DNA of 24,023 nucleotides from Spongospora subterranea f. sp. subterranea. Lineage: Eukaryota; Endomyxa: Phytomyxea; Phytomyxea; Plasmodiophorida. Location: assembly GCA_049724395.1 (NCBI GenBank), contig JAUGWO010000293.1, positions 1 through 24,023 on the forward strand, given 5' to 3'. The position numbers were made by a program, and so were the translations under genes. Every line of letters starts with the position of its first letter. The first letter of the stretch is position 1. Shown here piece by piece: positions 19,937 through 24,023 of this stretch. The notes beneath the pieces were generated by a model. It was not told the DNA's origin. It searched no databases and worked only from the letters and a program-made list of their open reading frames with translations.

Positions 19937-20048
19937 GCGCAGGCAGAGTGACGCAGGCAGAGTGGCACAGGCGGAGTGACGCAGGCAGAGTGGCGCAGGC
20001 GGAGTGACCCAGGCAGAGTGGCGCAGGCGGGGTGACGCAGGCGCGCAC
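19937..20048. repeat. 14-bp minisatellite of eight units at the 5' flank of the chromodomain gene
   Basis: Units such as GCGCAGGCAGAGTG and ACGCAGGCAGAGTG repeat every 14 bp, eight times. From 19951 units starting with A (mostly AGAGTG) alternate with units starting with G (GGAGTG), so the array probably grew as a 28-bp dimer. It is GC-rich in an AT-rich setting and lies about 57 bp before the proposed start codon on the minus strand, so it would be in the promoter or 5' UTR. Confidence 0.9.
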
Positions 20049-20049
20049 A

Positions 20050-20760
20050 CGCTTGTCAAAATATCAAGGGAACCATTCATATAAGTCAAATCGTCTGCTT
20101 CGATTTATATCACAGAACCTGTCCCAGCATCACATCACTTGTGGGTCTCAAAAGCTACCATCCCTCGATAGAGCTTGACGACATATCCTGATGTTGACCT
20201 TCGTGTGTCTTTACGTCCTGCCAAAGGAGAATCTCCAAACGCTATCAGTGTGTTATTGTCTGTGTTCGGTTGGTCCTTGTTGAATCTGACACCAAAATTT
20301 CCAGTGCCTTGAAGGTATCTTATAGGAGTTATCCGTTTATTTTAAGTGCTACAAACTATATGTTGTGGACCGGGGTTTTGTACAAATCTGGGTAGTTGCC
20401 CGATTGAATCGGCGGTATCATGTCGGGTATGAAGCAGGTAGAGTAAGTCCCCACCGTTGTTCTATAGCCCATGGTTGCTCTTCCTGTCTGGTATGGTATG
20501 GTATACAAAGGTTCGCGGGTTCTTATGGGTTGAGTAATCCTGTGTACTACCAGGTTTTCCCTACTTCCGCCTGGCCGCTACAAGTAGCTTGGGTTTCCAC
20601 TGATTAGACCAGCCTCTGCCTGTCTGACTTGACACTGATATTGGGTTGTATTGCGCTCCATGTTTTTTCTTAATACAACTCCAGCCAGCTGGTGTGGCTT
20701 GCGGTTGGCAGTGTTCCATATCACAAGATTTCAAAATGTGTTCAATTTACTTCTCTTGAG
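20050..20760. other. Intergenic stretch, no gene recognised
   Basis: No coding region, RNA gene or clear repeat is supported here. It lies between the 5' flank of the chromodomain gene and the Ty1/copia fossil, so part of it may be further decayed material of that element. A TGGTGTCAGATTC stretch on the minus strand near 20285-20300 weakly resembles the primer-binding context of copia elements, but no matching terminal repeats were identified. Confidence 0.4.
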
Positions 20761-21502
20761 TCAGGAAAACTTGTTTGCGATGACCTGAATTCCTAAATAT
20801 TGCTGTACAGGACCCAGAGCTTTTATTTTGAATTCCTTGCACAGCTCGGCCTTTTTCTGATCAATTACCCTTCTGTGACCAATGAAGACCAGATCATCAA
20901 AATACAGGGGCATTATTATAACAAACTGGTCACCACTTCTCTTGACGTCAGAAAGGACGTCGACTTGACTTTGATGAACCAAAATTTGTTGCAAATAAAA
21001 TTCTCTATGAGATTATGCCACACGTTCAGCGCTTGTTTCAACCCGTATAGTGACTCCAACAAATTAACAAACCTGGAACGGGTTGCAAATCCTTTCGGAG
21101 TCTGCGTATAGCTATCTTCTGCTGTAGGTACATTCAAGAATGCGGTTACGACATCCATCTGATCAACTTCAACGTTCTCACTAGCTGCTGATAAAGAAAG
21201 AACCAATCGTAGAATATCACCCTCGAACGACAGGGACGTATGTATTGTGATAATCTATTCCCTTGCGTTGACTAAATTCTTTGACCACCAATCTTGCCTT
21301 GTACCGGGTATCGATAACCATTGGCTTTAGCTCCCTTGGGTAACTCCATCTTCTCCTCCCAAGTTTTGTGATTAATTAATGCTCCCCAGCCCGTGATTGA
21401 TTGCCTGCAGCCAATGCGTCTTGTGCTCACCGTTGATGGCCTCATGGTAACATTGAGGTCCGTATATGTCCAGATTCGTTGTTCGTCGCAAGTCTTCATC
21501 AA
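20761..21502 (-). mobile_element. Ty1/copia LTR retrotransposon fossil (reverse transcriptase part)
   Basis: Conserved pieces of a Ty1/copia polymerase are visible on the minus strand, in the proper order: an ELPKGAKA-type block near 21340, a QMDVVTAFLN and SLYGLKQ block near 21050-21170, a YFDDLVFIG block near 20900, and a YLGIQV block near 20790. Only the reverse transcriptase region remains; gag, protease, most of integrase, RNase H and terminal repeats are not recognised. The element is broken, with at least two breaks, and looks old. Confidence 0.85.
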
Positions 21503-21670
21503 TTGTGGTGAATCAGATCTCCATATCTTTCAGGTTGATTGCGAGTCCTCCTCTCATTGATGACATTCCAACCTACATTCTGACCGTTGAGGACATCAAA
21601 GGTTGAACCGGGAAGAGGGATGAGCGAATCCCTTGATGAGAATATTCGAGATCATCGACAGAGTGGTTTA

Positions 21671-21850
21671 GGGTGATCCACTTGATGACGATAGTGGCGA
21701 CAAGAATCGGGTGATCCACTTGATGATAATAATCACGACAATCGACAATCAATAGAGAAGAATCGGGTGATCCACTGGATGATGATAATGGCGACAATCG
21801 AACAATCAATAGAGAAGAATCGGGTGATCCACTTGATGATTGATATTTGA
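21671..21850. repeat. Short tandem repeat with GGGTGATCCACTTGATGA units
   Basis: Units beginning GGGTGATCCACTTGATGA, or close variants, start at 21671, 21709, 21765 and 21822. Spacings are 38, 56 and 57 bp, so the first unit is shortened. The longer units also share GACAATCAATAGAGAAGAATC-like sequence. The array lies about 230 bp upstream of the two-exon gene on the plus strand. Confidence 0.85.
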
Positions 21851-22084
21851 GACCATGGACTGTAGAGAATTGAGATTCATTTTGAGGAACCTCGAGATCA
21901 AGGGCATCGAAAACAATATTTCGCGATCTAAGTTTTTCCTTGATGATTCTTGCAGGGGCCGCTCAAAATGGTCGGGCTGCGTTGCGTCACCAGGCTGCTC
22001 ATGCTCCAGTTGCGTCATCGGGCGTGACACAACCGCAGCCACATATCAACTTCGTTTCCTTTTTTCAACTTGTCATTCTACAGA

Positions 22085-23759
22085 ATGACGACTCTGTCAG
22101 ATGGGGATGAATCGATGCATGATACTGTGTCTATCGACAGTCCAAGTCCAGTGATCGCAAGCAGTAACTGGATACCAAATGACGATGTGTTTCCTGAAGA
22201 GCTGTGTCCAATGTCTGGTAAGTTTGGCCGTAATTCTAGTTCTCTCATTGATGATATGACATGTAACCAATGTTTGAAAAAATTTAGAAGTCGAATTAAA
22301 TATCGACCAGGATTTTACTGCACTCACGGTTCATTGCCGGGATCTGGACAAAGTTTTTCATTCCAACGATTTTGACCTGTGTCCAAGCAACATGCCGTGC
22401 AAGGTCAAGGACCTGAGGGCTTACAGAAACAGGCGCATGGCCCTTTTCACCGGCCGAATGCATTTAGTATGCATGGGACCCAGTGAACGCAAGCTGAAAT
22501 CGCTGATTGAGAACTTGCGGGATCTGGGGCACGCTGTCACTCGAGCACATTTGTTGCAGAAGTACTCTCGTGTTATGCCAAATGGTCAGGTTCGGAAAGA
22601 AAGCTCCGCTAAGCCTTGTATGGACTATCTTTCCATGGGTTCCAAGCCCATTCCATTTGTGACCGTTTTTCGGGCAATGTGTGAGTCCGGATTTGCCAAG
22701 ATTCGGGTTTATATACCATTCAACCGAAAGCAGCCTTTGGTTGCATTTTTCGAGGAGATCGGGCAGGTCTTCGATGAAGACTTGCCGTTGTATGATCAGG
22801 ATACCATTACTGATGTTGGCGTCACTTGCCCAATAAAAGAAATGGTGGTCTTCGGTCTTCTGAAAAATGCCAAAGTTAAAAACTGCAAGGTGCATTTTAT
22901 GCACCTCAACGCGGGCAATGGAGGCGGATCCCTGGAATTCAATTTCACGGATCCGTTGTTAAAGGGCATTAAAGCCTGTATATATCCTGAGGCTGCACGA
23001 TGGGTCAAGTCATCGAAGCGGTGCAGCCATAAGCCGGTTACGAATCGGAGCAGCTTCCGATGTCAAAGCAATGGCCAAGAGCTGTTGGCGTTGTTTTTGG
23101 CTGAGATGGTGGGCAACGACGCCTTGACTCCTCTGATGGGTTATCGAGTCGAGTACCGCATCGAACGATCGCCCAATATTTTCCAGTCCGTCCGCAACCT
23201 TCGCGACAATGACCTGTTCCGATGGGCAGGGTTGCAGGCGTATCTGGGAGATGCCATTCAGCGAATGGTCATAACTGACCAGTTCTTGACGCTTGCTGAA
23301 TGGCTGATTCCATTGGCCAAATCTCTGCTATGGGATAAGGGAGGTGTTCCAAGCGAGATGGACACGTTGCGTGTAATCGAGATGTGGAACTTCTTCGGCA
23401 TCAACAGCTGGTGGCGGCAAAGGGCGGATCATATCCGTTTGGATATGATGAGGTGGGATCGCCAACCCAGAAGCCGGCCAAGTGATGCTGCGGTGGACGA
23501 TGAGGATGTGGCGTCAGCAGATGTGGCTCAGCTATTGGAACTCTCACGAGTTCCTGAAGGTGTCATGTCCGAGATGGCCCGACGTGTCAAGTTGAGGAAG
23601 ACACCTAGGGGGGACCGGTGGACAGCGACGTTGCTGGCCCCGAAAGGACGTGCTCGCAAAGGGGCGTTTGGCACGCCAGAAGAGCTGTACCTAAACCTGT
23701 ATATGCAGTATGGGGCAGTTTGGGATGTCCATGTCGTCACATTGTCACCACCCATCTAG
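22085..23759 (+). CDS. Two-exon gene, 534-residue protein of unknown family
   Basis: The ATG at 22085 opens exon 1 (22085-22217). A 70-nt intron (22218-22287) has a GTAAGT donor and a TTTAG acceptor, and exon 2 (22288-23759) ends at TAG. Splicing joins the two frames exactly and gives 534 residues without interruption. The first ~45 residues are acidic and Ser-rich. The body has conserved-looking Cys and Trp positions, a SLEFNF strand near 22940, an SWWRQRAD motif near 23410, and an acidic linker (VDDEDVASADVA) before a basic, Arg/Lys-rich end. I see no signal peptide, membrane segment or known catalytic motif. Without splicing the first frame would end at 22375 after 97 residues. I do not recognise the family; a lineage-specific host gene or a gene carried by an unknown element are both possible. 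Confidence 0.8.
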
Positions 23760-24023
23760 ATAAAAGGATAGCAGAGTCTTCACATGGATTGTAAATATAC
23801 TGAGATTGCTCACCTTGGAAGTTTATTCTACTACTGAATGCAATGGACTTGATGAGAATGTGACATAACGCATTGGAATTTGATGGAGATTATTTGAAAG
23901 GCCATGGCCAGCGAGTTTCGCCTCAATGGTTTTGATAAAATAATTTGAAAAATCGACTTTGTAATGAACCAAATGTGCTCACAGTGCTGTGATATTGACT
24001 AGTCGGCGGCCGCTGTTGGAATT
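23760..24023. other. 3' flank of the two-exon gene
   Basis: AT-rich sequence with no coding potential that I can support. It presumably holds the gene's 3' UTR and polyadenylation region. A SpeI and a NotI recognition sequence happen to lie within the last 25 bases. Confidence 0.4.

Noticed and set aside
22218-22375. A C-x2-C...C-x-H zinc-finger-like pattern in the unspliced frame
   Set aside because: Most of it falls within or just after a consensus 70-nt intron; the spliced frame is open and much longer.
23998-24014. Adjacent SpeI and NotI sites suggesting vector sequence
   Set aside because: Flanking bases match no vector polylinker that I can recognise; they may be natural.

Overview
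The window is eukaryotic: genes have short GT-AG introns (39 to about 110 nt), and there is a LINE, a Ty1/copia fossil, a chromodomain gene and several kinds of tandem repeat. Small introns, compact gene spacing and the element mix suggest a fungus, perhaps an early-diverging one. The lineage is an inference; no rRNA, tRNA or other taxonomic marker was seen.

Layout. (1) 1-777: about 41 identical copies of a 19-bp unit whose other strand contains TTAGGG. Its strand orientation fits a left chromosome end. (2) 779 to about 6790: a GC-rich, almost complete APE-type LINE, 5' end facing the 19-bp array, with a zinc-ribbon/coiled-coil ORF1, an endonuclease-reverse transcriptase ORF and a structured 3' UTR. 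(3) About 6790-12760: AT-rich, gene-free, subtelomere-like DNA. It holds a 72-bp array, a 10-bp array inside a satellite monomer, and two tandem copies of a ~2.2-kb unit, each made of four ~340-bp monomers plus a unique tail. (4) About 12850-19880, all minus strand: three genes or gene pieces. The first (5' end near 19880) encodes a predicted catalytically dead USP-like domain, a chromodomain, tandemly duplicated exons and a Myb-like domain. The second (from 15194) starts with a paralogous Myb-like domain. The third (from 14151) looks like a 2-oxoglutarate/Fe(II) dioxygenase with one apparent frameshift. (5) 19937-21850: a 14-bp minisatellite at the chromodomain gene's 5' flank, a broken Ty1/copia remnant and a short repeat array. 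(6) 22085-23759, plus strand: a clean two-exon gene for a 534-residue protein of unknown family.

The left third reads as a chromosome end: candidate telomeric repeat, telomere-associated LINE, then subtelomeric satellites. The right half is the first genic territory. Its USP-like/chromodomain/Myb protein, Myb-paralogue neighbour and dioxygenase-like neighbour would suit a chromatin- or DNA-modification locus, but that functional link is inference only. Three single-base frame changes (two in the LINE, one in the dioxygenase-like gene) interrupt otherwise open frames, so either mild decay or assembly indels should be considered.
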